Source: Trichoplax adhaerens
Taxonomy: Eukaryota; Placozoa; Uniplacotomia; Trichoplacea; Trichoplacidae
DNA length: 64,000 nt
Assembly (NCBI RefSeq): GCF_000150275.1
Contig: NW_002060944.1
Location: 2,394,152 to 2,458,151 of the forward strand
Reading direction: 5' to 3'
The notes beneath the pieces are model-generated. The model ran no database searches. It was not told the origin of the DNA and was given only the letters and a program-made list of their open reading frames with translations. Positions 35,502 to 49,500 of the stretch are shown here, one piece after another. Positions within the stretch are counted from its first letter, which is position 1, and each line of letters opens with the position of its first letter. Position numbers and translations under genes: made by a program.

Positions 35502-38500
35502 TCACCCTTTTGGAGAGGGTATATATCTATTAGATGCTACGTGTTCTTTTAAATATTCTCCACCTTTTTCTTCATAATCAGATCGTGTTATACTAACAGA
35601 CTGCAGGTCGTCTTGGTCAAGAAGCCATTGCTTTGCACCATACCATACGTCTGACATCATATCATCTATCAAAATCAAAGTTATCACGTGGTAATTATAA
35701 TTACTTCCAGTAAATGAGTTAATACAATAAAATAAGACATGATACGTTATCTATACCGGCAAATGCTATTTTAAAATCTGATCTAAAAGGACGAATTTCG
35801 CGTAGTTCATTTTTCAATCTGTCATCAAAATTAGGGTATTGCAAATTTCCACCGGTAACAAAGATATTCTATAAATTTTTTAAAACGTTAGTTACAGCAA
35901 TAGCCGATATATATAGACTACTCAATCGTTTACCTGAGCCAGTAAATTCTGAACATTGTCTGGATAATGCTTTAGTACAAAGGCAATAGTGCTATGCAGT
36001 CCGGCTTGCTCCACACCTCGAATAGACGGCTGAAATAGCATTTCGGTGACCCTAGTTTGATAGATTATGTCTCAGTATCATTTCTACGAGAAGAATGTAA
36101 TGCATAAGAACGAGTATGTACCGCATTCTCTCGATTCCAATGTCAAGCTGGTAGCGCGTAGCTACGTCTGCTGGTTCTGGTGAATTATCTTCTATCTCTC
36201 TTCCATTTGATAACATATGTACGCAAATATATTAGCATGTATACAATATAGCATTCAATAAGTGTAAGAACATGCATCAGTAGCTATATGACAATATGAA
36301 AATGGGACTATCGATATCTTATTTATAAATATATCCATGCTATTCTCTTACTTTCTAAAATTTTCGTCATACAGTTTCAGTAATGATTCTAATTCATTTA
36401 AACGAGTTTCTTCTTTCTCACTATCGCTATTATCCAAATTCTAAATCAAATTAACGATTCTTAAGTACATTGATGTCAGCTTTAAGTAATTAGCGTACTA
36501 CATTAATAATTAAAATAAGAGAAAAAAGCAAAACTATTTCGTAGCATTCGGATTATACGCGTAGACCCACAATTGCCTTATAAACCATCCAGTCTTCATC
36601 ATTTTGACCAAACGTATCCTCTTCATTTTTAGAACCCTTAACGCCCTTCCCGGAGGCTACTTAAGAAGTGATAACAGATTACAGTTATAGTAAAATTGCA
36701 TAAGCTTATAATCAAGGAATTGTAATGGTATGCAGGAGTACAGTAGCAGTACAATTTACCCCCAGTATTGTCGGCCAACTTTGTAATAATTCGCATTCTT
36801 TCTTGGGCCGCATGGCTTCTTCGTGAAGCCATGTTCTGCTTCAAAGATCGACGCTGTTGACGCTGATTCAATATTTCCTGAGAATAATAGTGATAAAAAT
36901 AATAAAATTCTTATACATGAAGATTACTTGTACAGTATACACATTGCTAAACATAAATTTACTTCTCGTTGTTGCCGGATTCCTTCCAGCCATCCGTCAA
37001 AGTCTTCTAGACGTTTTTGTTCTTCTTCTCTTTCCTGTGCTTCTTTTTGAGCTTTCCGCTCATCTCTCTCACGCTTAGCCCTTTCTCTACCAATACTGGC
37101 ATTTTTTAGCATCCTTTGCCTTTTCTTTTTTTCTATTTGCTCAGATGTTAATTCCTCATCCGGTATATCAAGGAGGTCATATACCGCTTTAGTTGCTGAT
37201 CTCTATAGTGAAAAATGTTTAGGACAGGACAGGAATGAATAAGAAATTATTGTAAAATAAAGTATAGCAGCATTATCATAGCTATTTTCGATTTTATAGA
37301 CGGAATAACGAAAAACATTACTTTTATAGGTATTTCTAAGAGATAAAAATTTACTGTTGGGTCATCATCATGATACCTTATTGCTATTACTTTGACCATT
37401 ACTATTAGTAGCCTTTTCGCGTCTCTTGGCAATAGAAGCTTTTAAACGATCAATTTCGAAATTTAACTCCTACAATTTGAAGATCATATTATTGGGGACA
37501 TTGATGCAACCTGAGTATATATCGAGAGATGTACCTCTACACCTTCAAGCTCTGCCTCTTCCAATGCATCCTATCATATCAACAAATCGGTATTACTATT
37601 ATGAAATTATTAATCTTTATGCTATCGAATACTACAGAACAGTATCATTATTGCTATATTTGTAGTAAGTTATTATCGTAATTTTAGCACTCAGCTTACC
37701 CACAGCTCATCTTCTTGGCCTTCTAGTTCTTTTATCTTTTGCAATTGCTGCAATTTCTTTTCTTCTACAGCAAGCTTTCAAGTAATGGCTCATGTAAGTC
37801 GTAAACCATATTTCAAATAAGCGTGAATAAAATTTAAATTATATTTACCATTTTGTCACGCCGACGGGCATTAAGTTCTTGCAATCTTTGCCCTTGTTTC
37901 TGCCGCCTTAATTTTTCTTTTTCTTCACATTTCCCATTGGAATTAGTAGTGCTAGTAATTGGATTAAATGGTAACTGGATTTTACGTGCATTTTGACGGT
38001 AGAATGAAGGTGATGACCATTGATCTAGAGCATCATTGTAATTGCTAGCGACATAAGCATAATCATGTACCAATTCCTGAAGCAAATAGTGCATTGAGTA
38101 TACGCTTTTAATTTTACATATTAGGATTTTTACTTCAAAAGAAAAAAATGATGAAGACTACAACCTGGGCTCTTGATAAAGTAATCAAAGAGGCATGTTG
38201 GGGATATTTTAGTTGTAATAACCTTTGCATTAATATCGTGGAATATGCTCCACCGATATTTATCCTAAAAAGTATTATTATCGTTAGAAATACAATTACA
38301 AACGCTATAAAATTGCAATTGACTACAATAATTTTATTAACAATAAGCAGACCTTTTACAATTAGCAGCGTCAAGCATGCCATCAACAAAGGGCAATACA
38401 TGTGTTGTTTGATATCCAGATGATATTATTAAGGCCGTATTAGCTAGCGAACCTACGAATATATGAAATTTAAGGAAAATTTCGTCGTGTCTGAACATTT

Positions 38501-40091
38501 AAATTGAGTTTGGCATTGAGCAGCAAGCAATTAATACTACCAAATTCAAATTTTACCTTTCTTCTTCGCATTGCAATAGTAACTGAATAGACTATCGACA
38601 CCATAAATGATCTGTGGGACGTGGTAGCATTCAAACAACAGTTCTGACATTACTAATAACACAAATATTCAGATATAGAAAACATCGTGAGCATGATAAG
38701 AACTTCTTTAATGGCTTAGTAAGAAATGCATTGCATTCCAATTAATCAGATAAGTTAAATAAAGTATTACATGAACGACAATAATTCGGATTACACACAG
38801 CCTCCGTCATTAAAATGGGGTGATCGATGCTTTGTTCAGATGAGATACTCAAGTGGCTGAAGATATGATCTAAGATTTGTTCCTAAAAAATATTAATGAA
38901 TTCCGCAGCTAAGTATAGATTTTTTGGAAGTAAATTCAGAATGAAGCATTGTACCACTATTTAACATCAATTTTGAACTGAGTACATGTGATTGCATTTA
39001 TTGCGAATAACTCACCATAGCTATGACTTAGACATATTTTTACACATACAGTATATTAATCTTACGTGCCATTTTATTTTGTAATAGGTATTTTATGCGG
39101 TATATGTGCGCTAAAGAATTGACGCGTAGCTTCTTAGATAGCTACCTTGCTTAATCACTGTGTTACTTAAAGTATCAATTTGAGTACACATTAAAACTTT
39201 ATAGTCCCACTTCTACCATTAATATACAGTACTTAAAATGTCATTATCTGAGTTACTATAAATACCGTAGGGTGCAATGCATTACTAAAATGTTTAAAAT
39301 TTTTCCACCTATTTTAATAAAAATCTTGCAAGACCTGTGCATCAAAATGGGTAACAACGTCAGCATCGAACTGAGTTCTTAACGACCATCGTAATAATTC
39401 CAAGTTGTTAATATCATTTCCTATTGAGATCTCTTCCTGTAAATATTATCCGGAGTTTATACACAACATGTTAGAAATTATGCTTTTCAATCATTTTCTC
39501 AACTAATGATACCTATACACATTACTAACGTAAACGCTACTGCTGTGAAAATCAGTATCTATTAATCTATGAATAAATGCAGTAACATAAATGTCTTGAA
39601 CTGAAGTACAAGTACCTATATAATCGTGGTGTCAAAGCTAAATTTAAAAGGGATTCAATTGTTGCCTACCTGAATTTGTCCTTTCCTCCCCTTTGACTTA
39701 AGCATTAGATTTCTGAAAATCATCTTTGGTTTATCATCAATTGCCCAGCCAACACGACACTGATATGAGCCTATAAAAAACATCGAATTTATACTATTAC
39801 GTATTGCAGTAAATTTAAACAGACGTCAAGTCATCACAACAATATCACGCAGTTTTGACATCTTAAAGTGAGGTTACGTAAAGCTTTCTACAAAATGTAG
39901 TACGCGTATATCCAGTTCGTACAATATCAAATTCAGCTATGCAATAAAAGGACTTAATCATTACCGTTGTCGATAATAAGGGGCGTTTTTTCATTTTTAA
40001 TAGTCTGCGTATATGGAAAGTAAGGATCGGGTTTTACTTGTGTATATAGGTCTTTAAAAGTAGAAACATTTTCATCCACCATTGAATCCAT
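35502..40091 (-). CDS. ACTR5: Actin-related protein 5 (INO80 complex subunit)
   Basis: Nuclear actin-fold subunit of the INO80 chromatin remodeller. Nineteen exons in transcription order: 40091-39965, 39770-39670, 39436-39335, 38882-38771, 38652-38557, 38443-38353, 38264-38165, 38076-37849, 37774-37700, 37570-37535, 37469-37377, 37202-36963, 36877-36760, 36656-36559, 36440-36352, 36199-36122, 36051-35934, 35868-35757, 35665-35502; phases close to 725 aa (human 607, yeast about 755). Seen: [97 protein letters not shown] and the diagnostic [20 protein letters not shown]. Between them is a long charged helical insertion (about residues 320-560) including [20 protein letters not shown] and [11 protein letters not shown], resembling yeast and plant Arp5 rather than human. 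GNL1 starts divergently 1.0 kb upstream. Confidence 0.95.
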
Positions 40092-41114
40092 CAGGCTGTA
40101 AGCATTACCTATAATTTACAATATTATACCAAATATACACAGTAAGATTACAGTATAATGATGATGTCTTGCTAATAATTGAGGCTTTCATATTTTGGAT
40201 TAATAATACAAGATGCCAACTAGGATAAAAATCAGGGATTAATATTAAGCAAAATTTTCGATTACCATCAGATTCAAGCGCCATCTTTCGAATTTATGCA
40301 GTGTAGTGCAGTAGACTACTGTAGCGGCTTTGGTACAGTACTGTGCAGTACAGTATAAGAACCACAGTACTATACACTGTACAGTACTTGACTGCTCGAC
40401 TACAGTACAGTACAGATGTACAATGCTGTACAGTACAGTACTTTTACTTTTATTCGTGTAGCCGTCCGTGTACCTGTGAAAACGTTTCGAAATTTAAAAA
40501 TTTGAAAATTTATCTGTATAGTATTTACAGCTAATATATTGTAAATTAGTTTGCATGTGCATTATGCAGTAGTGAACCAGATTTCAGGTAAAACCATGCT
40601 TATAATCCATTAATTAATCTTTCACCTCTCTTATTTTATCAATAGTCAAGACGGTGTGTGATAATCTATATAATTTACAGCTAGTTTGCCCCATCATTAG
40701 ACAACAAGTTTTCTGCAGTAGTTACTCAGTTCTTGACGTTCTGTATCAAGTAAATCCACAATTAAGAACACGAGTACTGGTACAGTATATTCTAGAGCTG
40801 TGCACGTAGCGAATTATGTTGGAAATTGCTGTTCAGTGATTATAATCAGTATCTGCATATGTCTGTATATCGGTTATCTCTAATTCTGTACATGATAATG
40901 AAATTTACTCGCTTTGTGATGCATTATATCAGCAATATTTTATTTTAACTGTAAATAGCAAACGAGTATAACATTGATAACATACTGTACAGTGTAAACG
41001 TAGGTAGCTGTTACTACAATAGGATTTGTCTGTTCTACCTTATCCAATCTAGATACGTTACTAACTACGAGTATTAAAAGAAAGTCATCCCCAAGGAGTT
41101 ACATCCTTACAGTA
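40092..41114. promoter_or_regulatory. Divergent promoter region ACTR5/GNL1
   Basis: Separates the two start codons. The GTACW array sits about 240 bp from the ACTR5 ATG. No other coding exon is visible. Confidence 0.5.
40334..40441. repeat. (GTACW)n palindromic repeat array
   Basis: Repeated gtacagtac and gtactg units including tacagtacagtactt at the right end. The open frame through it (YTVQYLTARLQYSTD) is a repeat artefact. Confidence 0.85.
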
Positions 41115-44100
41115 ATGCAGCGAAAGCGACCCTATAGCAATAAGAAAAAGAAGAAGCAACTGCAGGAGAAGAGAGAACGTAAAAGAGGTATATACGGGTA
41201 TAACGTCGCCACGCGAACGGAAATAATTAATCAGATAATTTTTTCCTGTAAGTTTTGTAGGAATAAGATAAGCAGTTAAGTACGGTATGCTGTGTACTGC
41301 TATGGACTTCTAGATCCCCAGTTCTAGAAGTCCATGGTACTGCTCGAGCTAAATCAAATTTTACTGCTACTCCTTAGCACAAAGTTGTTAACCGCAGTTT
41401 ACAAGCATACTGTAATGTTTACTGTTAACTTGATTAGATAGCTTCTGCATCTGTAATTCTGTGCATTATGTTGTTCGTAGAGATCCTTGGTTAAAACGAA
41501 AAGTCCCTTTATTAAATTTACTGTATAATTTTGCGATCACCGGATTTTAAAGTTTTATATACTTGTCATATAGAAAATCGTGCTTTTTTTTGCACTAGTA
41601 CAGTATATACATCACATATTTACATACTGTAATTATGTGAGCACTGTAATAACGATGCCTTCATTTTGTTCTTGATACAATAGCTGCTGAGCAAGTCTCT
41701 GGACTAGACGATGGCCTCTACAATACTGATAGTGCTGCCCAGAAAGCATATGATGATACTGGAAATAATCTACAGGGATTGCAAAAGGAAATACTAAAAT
41801 TGCATACCCAACCGGATAACATCTGTAATAAAGATTATGATGCTAATAGGTTAATCCTTGATCATATTCAATAGTATAGAGTCGGACGTACTACTAAGTA
41901 CCGGATTATTAAATAATATGTTATAATCGCCTTACAGATCCGAATTAATTAAGCGGATTATGAATAATCTGCTATTATAGATCTTTCCAATATGGCTAGC
42001 TAGAATTTAGAAAGAAGGCGTATTTAATAGACTCTTAACGAAGCTATAATCTCCAAATAATACAACTTACGTTTTTAAAATTTATAGGTACCGAATACAT
42101 TTCTGGCGTGAGAAGAAGACGACAGTGGACGAACGAAAAGCCCTGTCTCATCAACCTATTGAACGATTAAGAGAGGTTATAGTGCACATTTCAAGGATCA
42201 TAGAATAGTAATTTAGTTATCCTTTAAATAGAGTTAAGTTGTTTTAACTTATAAATGTACATGATTGGCCTTATTGTAACATAGTAGACTGATTTGGAAG
42301 TAGCCATAGAAGATATTTATTATCCTGGTTCAGGTAATAGTAGTGCTCATCCTTTGTAATTTATGCAACATGATAATTTGGAAAATTGATTTATTGTGAT
42401 TCAAGAGACGACTTTACAGCTCTTGCTTATCTGTGCTATTGTAATGCAGTATTAGATATACCTAAACGGCCGAATTGGTCATATCAGATGTCTAAGAATC
42501 AAGTCGAGAGGAACGAGGAAAAATACTTTATCAACTACCTTCAAAGTATCCACCAAAATCACTCTGAAGAGACGTTAAGCTATTTTGAGCATAACTTGGA
42601 AGTAATTTCTTTGTAATCTAGTCTTAACACAATATTGTAATATTGGATTAAGGCTGATATGCTGTATTTCGGTCTAGAAAGTACTAGCTAACGATAGTCA
42701 TAATATCTATTCTAATTGTAATGTTTTTATTGTACAGACCTGGCGACAGTTATGGCGTGTGCTAGAAATTTCGAATTTAATTCTAGTTGTTGTTGACATT
42801 AAAAATCCTGTAAATAGCAAATGGCACGACTGTATTTTCATCTTTCTGTGTTCTCTGATAATATTTCTTCCTATCTAATGTGTTAATCTTGATCTCATAG
42901 ATACTCCATTTTCCTCCAGCTTTATATGATTACGTTGTTAATGATATGAAAAAGAGTCTCGTTCTAGTTTTCAATAAGGTGAAAATCCTCTGGTGGTTAA
43001 AGTTGGATTTAATAGAATACGGCATTTGTTCGTTAGGGTCTGATTCCAATATGTACTTACAGATAGATTTGGTGCCTGCGCCTGTTGTAGTTGCATGGAA
43101 ACAGTATTTTATGGCAAAATTTTCGAAGTTACGAATTGTATGTTTCACTGCTTATTCATACCATAATGTTGACGGAGTTTCAGCAACCACCGCAGAAAAT
43201 AGTAATGACGAAATTATGTGCAGTGTTGACATTCGTTACTAGCTATAACAAAGACTGAAGTTATATTTTTTGAACAGCATTAACTCGCAAACGCCGTAGG
43301 ACACGCCAGATTTTGAATGTTATGGGGTCAAGACAGCTAATTCATGTTTGCCGTGAACTATTTCCGGATACTGGTTAGATAATGTTTTCTCAACAGTAAA
43401 TTTTTATGTCGATTATTAGCTTATTAATGATTAGTGTAATGTTTACGTTTATTATAAATTCTTTTGGAAGCAGATCATGCTCAATTTTGTTTACTTGATA
43501 TATTTATGTATTTAGATTTATCTCAGTGGGAGGAAAAGATTGAGATAATACCTTCAACTGATCAAGATCAGCTTTCGTCGGAATCTGATTCGGAATCGGA
43601 GTCTAACAATACCACAGGTCATCGAGAAGAAACAAACGGTAAGATAGATTTCGAGAATTACTCTAGAAATTTATCTACTTCTTATTTTATTTGACAATCT
43701 ATGAAATAGATAGTGACGATGATATCAAGGATGAAATGATAACAATTGGACTAATAGGTAAGTTATTCGTATAGAGGTGACAATATGCAGTAAACATAGA
43801 TGTAAGTCATACTGTTACTTATTTTATTGCAAAACGATAGAGATGATTGCTTTTATTTCTAGGACAACCCAATGTTGGTAAATCATCAGTCATAAATGGT
43901 TTAATTGGCAAAAAGGTAAGTTTAAATCTGAAGTGAAATATCAGTACTTCGACGTGCATTGAAAATTTTGGATAATTAGTATACGAAATGCGGATTGGTT
44001 ATACGTAAATATGCTATATTTTTAGAATTGCACTCATAATGAGAGGTGCACTTACATTCTATAATTAAGAAGAGCTTGTTGTATTTAATTGATTGATTCC

Positions 44101-45288
44101 TTAGATTGTTAGCACTTCTCGTTCTCCTGGCCATACGAAACATTTTCAGACTATCTACTTGTGTCCTACCATACGATTATGCGATAGTCCAGGAATAATA
44201 TTTCCTTCACTAATAGATAAACAGTTACAGGTAGTGCTACATTAACTTCTGATGGTATTTACGGCTTATTTGATTTAATGTATTAAAAGGATTTTTCTTA
44301 ATCTATGCCATTTCAGATTTTATCTGGATTATATCCAATTTCACAAGTGAAGGAGCCATATTCTTCTATTGCTTACATTGCAGCTGGAACTCCCTTACCT
44401 AAGCTGTTAAATATTAAGCACCCAGACTGTAACTGTAAAAATCCTAGTGTGGAAGACGGCGGCCAACCAAAGCATCTACGATCATTCTATATTGCTTGCA
44501 GTAAATGTAACTTAACATGGTCTGCTTGGATGATCTGTGAAGGTCTCCTGCTAATAATAGTTTTTTCTAGTAAACATAAGCGAGTACATTTAGATATATG
44601 TGTCAGTGTATGTAATACACGATAAAAAGATAGCGTACCTTAAATTACTTTCGTTATGATCATTTTCTAGCATGGGCCATGAAAAACGGGTTCAAGACCG
44701 CGAAAGCTGCAAGAAATGATGTTTATAGAGCAGGTATAAATGTACACCGTATGAATATCTGTCTCGTAAACTTTTCTAAACAATTTAGAAAGTTACTGAA
44801 GTTGCTATGCATTTAATGATGTAATGATTTAAAAGGACAAAAAGATCATCTTAAAATTTTATTGATTTATACCCTATGTAGCTAATAATTTGTTACGATT
44901 ATATACCGATGGTCGACTTTGTTATTATATGCGCCCTCCTAATTTTATGGCTAAAACAGGTAATTTATTGTACTTTGATATTTCTCAGATTATTTTATAA
45001 TAGATTGTACCGCATCATAAACATTCCTTGATATTTTATGGCTCATAGTGTCTAATAGAGCAATTTTATAAATTATTTACTGATCGCTATTGCTAAGATT
45101 GGAAAGAAGAAGATATACAAGCAATGAAGCTATTACAGCAGAACCATTACAGAAGTAATGCGGCAAAAATGGAAGAAAATAGCCAGATGGAAAACGATTC
45201 GAATACTAATGCCTCTAGTGATGAAAACTTTGATAGCAATCAAGCATACAACTTTAACCGGTTTGCTTTACTATTAGAAAATGAATAA
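41115..45288 (+). CDS. GNL1: GNL1/HSR1, circularly permuted GTPase
   Basis: YlqF/YawG-family GTPase with permuted G motifs, linked to ribosome biogenesis. Exons: 41115-41187, 41684-41849, 42088-42175, 42288-42333, 42450-42601, 42738-42809, 42901-42978, 43063-43222, 43278-43373, 43516-43638, 43710-43757, 43863-43915, 44105-44230, 44317-44542, 44671-44733, 44882-44959, 45098-45288; 612 aa (human 607). Seen: the basic start RKRPYSNKKKKKQLQEKRER; RPNWSYQMSK; SYFEHNLETWRQLWRVLE; G4 FNKIDL across exons 7-8; then P-loop GQPNVGKSS, TSRSPGHTKHFQT, G3 DSPGIIFPSL, GFKTAKAARNDVYRA; and the terminal FALLLENE. Between the HP and WSAW motifs is a Cys-rich insertion (C465, C467, C488, C491) longer than in human GNL1. 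The exon at 43516 uses the tatttag acceptor rather than an upstream ttggaag. Confidence 0.96.
41302..41335. repeat. 13-bp perfect hairpin in GNL1 intron 1
   Basis: atggacttctaga, loop tccccagt, tctagaagtccat. It is a strong stem in the first intron, 115 bp after the first exon. No RNA family recognised. Confidence 0.6.
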
Positions 45289-46556
45289 GAAACGTACTAC
45301 CTTGCATCAGTATAGAATCAATTACGAATTATTTTACGAGGCGGATGAATATGCTTTGATAATATAATTACTGTACGTATTATGATTTGATGATAATTAT
45401 AATGTACAGCTAACAAACCTCTTCATTCGGTATGGATATATTGTCATATATTCTCTAGTAGATGTATTGCATCATATATCTATTGGCGTCTGGCCTTTGT
45501 AATATTGTAATTAAATTGACAAGGAGATCCGTATTTATGAGTATAAGCTGTAAAGAGTTATCTGAACTTTTATTAAGTATATAGCAAAACAAAGAGAAGC
45601 GAAGCAAACTCGCAATTGAGTTCAAGTTATTGTACGTTATTGTACGCTTTGCCAGAGTATATTGCGAAATCACGAGCATTCTCACCGACTGTAAAGCTAT
45701 GTGCTTATTCTATTGTATCCTTACATATATAAGAAACTAACTTAACTCTTGGCAATATATCATTATAATTGCAATTAATAAACTGTGTAACTTTTAATAA
45801 CGTGATAGCGTAGAAATTCTAACGTGTCCACATCATACAGCGCTGCATAAAGATATAATTACAGTAGTGTATATAATAGCATTCTTTATTAATTAATAGG
45901 ATAGTTAAAGATATCAATTACAGTTAAATTGCACATAATCATTTCAGTACTGTAATGTAACGCACACATAAATGACAGTAATCACTTCATGAGATACGAG
46001 CTTTTAAGTTTTTCGGCTGTTTTCGAATAGAACTCTTGATTAGAATTGTATATTAAATTAATAGTCAATAGTCTTAATTTCGGAATGCAGAATATAACAT
46101 GCCTGGTCCACACTATGTATATAACACATCTTATCAACATATCGCACAGTAATATAAATTACTCCAGCTAGAATGTAAAAGTGACGATCATGCACGCTAC
46201 CCGTATGTGCAGTATGGCCGAACGAACGACCATTCCTATTTAATTATGAAATAACCTCACACAGTTGAACCGACGGCAACCAAGTAAGTATTTATCGCCG
46301 ACTAGGAATTGCATTATTTATATCAAGAAATAGTCTATTCAGGCATAATTGTATAAGGAAACTAATATTAATAGCAAAATAATATAAAATAAATCAAGCA
46401 ATAAATACTATTTACTGTAAATGGCCATTTCAGTATGTTTTTGTTTTACCAAAATTATATCCTTTTTTACAAATTTAGATCTGCGATATATATTAATTTT
46501 AATAGTCATTCAATAATATTCTATCAAAAATCTATTTTAAAATAAAAGTAACAAAA
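45289..46556. other. Convergent intergenic region GNL1/XPR1
   Basis: No coding exon, RNA gene or GTACW array recognised. The minus-strand frame at 45455-45685 lacks splice or homology support. Confidence 0.6.
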
Positions 46557-49500
46557 TCAAACATTGGATTCCTTTACATCCGCTGACGAATATTCGTCAT
46601 TATGAAAGCCAGAGATTATACTGTAACTACTTCTTTTTGAGTACTTTGAAATCTTATTAGCTCTTACTCTTCTAGAAGTAATATCAAATTGAATACCCGA
46701 AGATATAGTTGTTTCGCTATCAACAGAATCTGAGAACCTAACAGCCTTTGGTGTAGCTTCTTCAATGGGTAATCCATCAGTTAGGCGATTGGAAAGTACG
46801 GTCTCAATCCATTGCATGCTAGCAATAAGGCTATCATTGAAATCAGTTACTAGCTCCGGTGATTGTGAGCATGTCTCCTTAATGGAGTTATCATCATTAT
46901 CGCCGATACAATGCGTTAAATTCCCCATTTCTGTATCGCTAACCGCATAAACTCCCGAGCGGCGATTCCTTAATTTAGTTTTTTGACTACTAGAAGTTAC
47001 AATATCTTCGTCATCATAATCATCTTCAACATCATCATCATTAACTTTGTATAATGGCTTGATTGAAATATTTCGCGTAGCACGAAATTGACCACAATTA
47101 TTTAAATGCTCATTTTCTAAACGAAATAAGTTCCAAATAAACCTTCTACAATAACATAAGATTAGAATTTGTTAGTAAAGTTACATAGAACGGAAATCTT
47201 ATTTCGAAAATATCTTACCGAAAAACTTCAAAAGATGCTAATATAGTTATTAGCAAGTCAGAATCTAACAAATTTAATTCACCAACTGAAACAGTTATCG
47301 TCCACGCAAAACGTAGAACCAAGTTTGCAATCATAGCCAAATAATAAAGGTACTACACGAATTAAAAATGAAGCTATTAAGTAACTATTAATAACCAAAA
47401 ATTAAAGTCAGAAACGCGTCAATTTATTTATACCTTGGACGGATAGACGGTTTCTTCTCGTAGTAGTTTGTATGGACCATTTCTACGTAGTAAACCCCAA
47501 TCCATGTATAGATCCCACGAATACGTGTATAGAGTGCTAGCAACCAACGACACAATCCAAACCGAAAAGAGAGGCCCTTGTGAGCTACTACCTACAATAG
47601 CAGTTTAAAATATACTTTAGTAGTTACGATAGGATTCAGTGCCAGTCTAGGTGCGCAAAATTGTTTTACCTCGGTGCAATACCGCCAAAGTTGAAAAAGT
47701 TGTAACAAGGAAGGATGTGAAATATTTACCAGCGTTTACTAAATGAGGAAATTTCTGTTTTGTGTTCTTGTATCGACGGAGACACTGAGCAAAGCGGAAC
47801 CATGCTGGCAAACATGCAATTACAGGCCTAATACCATTACTTACTTCAAGGCACACATCAGGAAGAGATTCGGTAATGGTTTCGTTATTTGATTGAGTCA
47901 CTTAAGCGTACATTAAAAATTGATAGAAATTACCCTTCCACCATCATACTTTCTTAATTGTACTTCAAATCGTACCAACTTACATGTATCAATTTTAGCA
48001 AGCCTACTACCCAATGTAGCGTAAAAGCAAATGCCATATTGGAGGTCTAATAACGCTACCACAAGGCTATTCAATTGATCCGCTAACCAAAAATCGGCAA
48101 ATTTAACGTAGCAGAATGGCGCACGAATTATCCGGCCCTAATCATTAAAAACAGTTATAACATTCAATACTCTATACAAAATAAATAAAAATCATACATT
48201 AGATTGAAATAAAGCATTTACCAATATACGGAGTAACCACAAACGTGAGCTTTTACATCCAAAATCAAGGGGGTTGATAAGATACAATAGCATAAAACTA
48301 GTGACCCCGATGGGGAATATTAGTTGATACCCCACAGGGTGATCACTTACAGACATCATCAGAAAACCGAGAAAACCCGAAGCGCAGATCGTAAAGAGGA
48401 AAAAGCCAACCTATAAAATATAGAATAATGAATGCACAAACTAAATTTTCTGAGCTCTTATTCTCCTATAAAAAAGATCTTGCTCATGCGCGCATACCTC
48501 CATCAACTGTATACTAGTTAAGTTATTTCTAGGATCAAGTTCGAAAATTAGTACATGATTAACACCAGAGATTCGCCAAATATGAATATTTAGACCAAGT
48601 AATGTAACAGCTAGGATAAAAAGCAAATATCCACGAAATATTCTCCAAACGGGTAAAACAAAAGGATCAGACGAAGAACCGCGGAAAGGATTTACAGATG
48701 AAATTAACACTACGAAGATAAACGTTAAAATCCCTTTTACAGTTGGAATTAGAATGATGTTGAGAAAACTATTGCTATTCACCGTTATTTAATAACTATG
48801 CATATCACTGCCTATGCGGACGTACATTGGTATGTGATTATTGCCACAAGGAAGGTAGACATGCCAAACCAAGTACCGAAGCGAAACGTGGACCAGTGGG
48901 ATTGCTGGAATAAGCATAAAATACGCGTATTGTAAAATTTGCTCTTCTTACTATTGAATAGCGCATTAAGGAATAACAAGGATGCAAAGAATTGATTGCA
49001 GGAAATTATTAAAAGAAATACATTGCCATATGTAGTATGAAGTACTGTACAGTGCCAATTTTAATTCAATACCGAACGTCTTTACCAGTATTTTAGTCAA
49101 TTAACTTAACGTTGCTGCAACTTGAAGACATTAATTCTATAATAGCATGTACTGTAGTCTTAAGCTAAATAGCTTTAATAAAATTTCTGCGTCGACATTC
49201 AAATAATAACCTACCCGTTCGGCCAAAGGCGGCACTCGAAGCCTATTCATAGCCTTCGATCTATTACCGAAATCTAAAGCGATGGTCAGATTCTAATAAG
49301 GAGAAAAGATATTTGGATATGTATTAGATTTAATATAAATAGATAAAATTTTAATGGTATACGAAATTTCAGTAATTCATTGTATTGCTATAATAGTATG
49401 GTTACCTGTAAAAATTACAAAGAAGCAAACAAAAGATATACCTTTTTATTGCTAATGATAACGTAGTAATTTAACAACTACTGTATAAGATATAGAGATA

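Noticed and set aside
37203-37376. ACTR5 intron as a third U12 intron
   Set aside because: A TCCTAAAC branch-like motif is present but the donor GTATCATGA fits the consensus poorly.
43464-43515. Extension of the GNL1 exon upstream to the ttggaag acceptor
   Set aside because: The tatttag acceptor at 43516 gives direct alignment to human DLSSWREKI; the extension adds unmatched residues.
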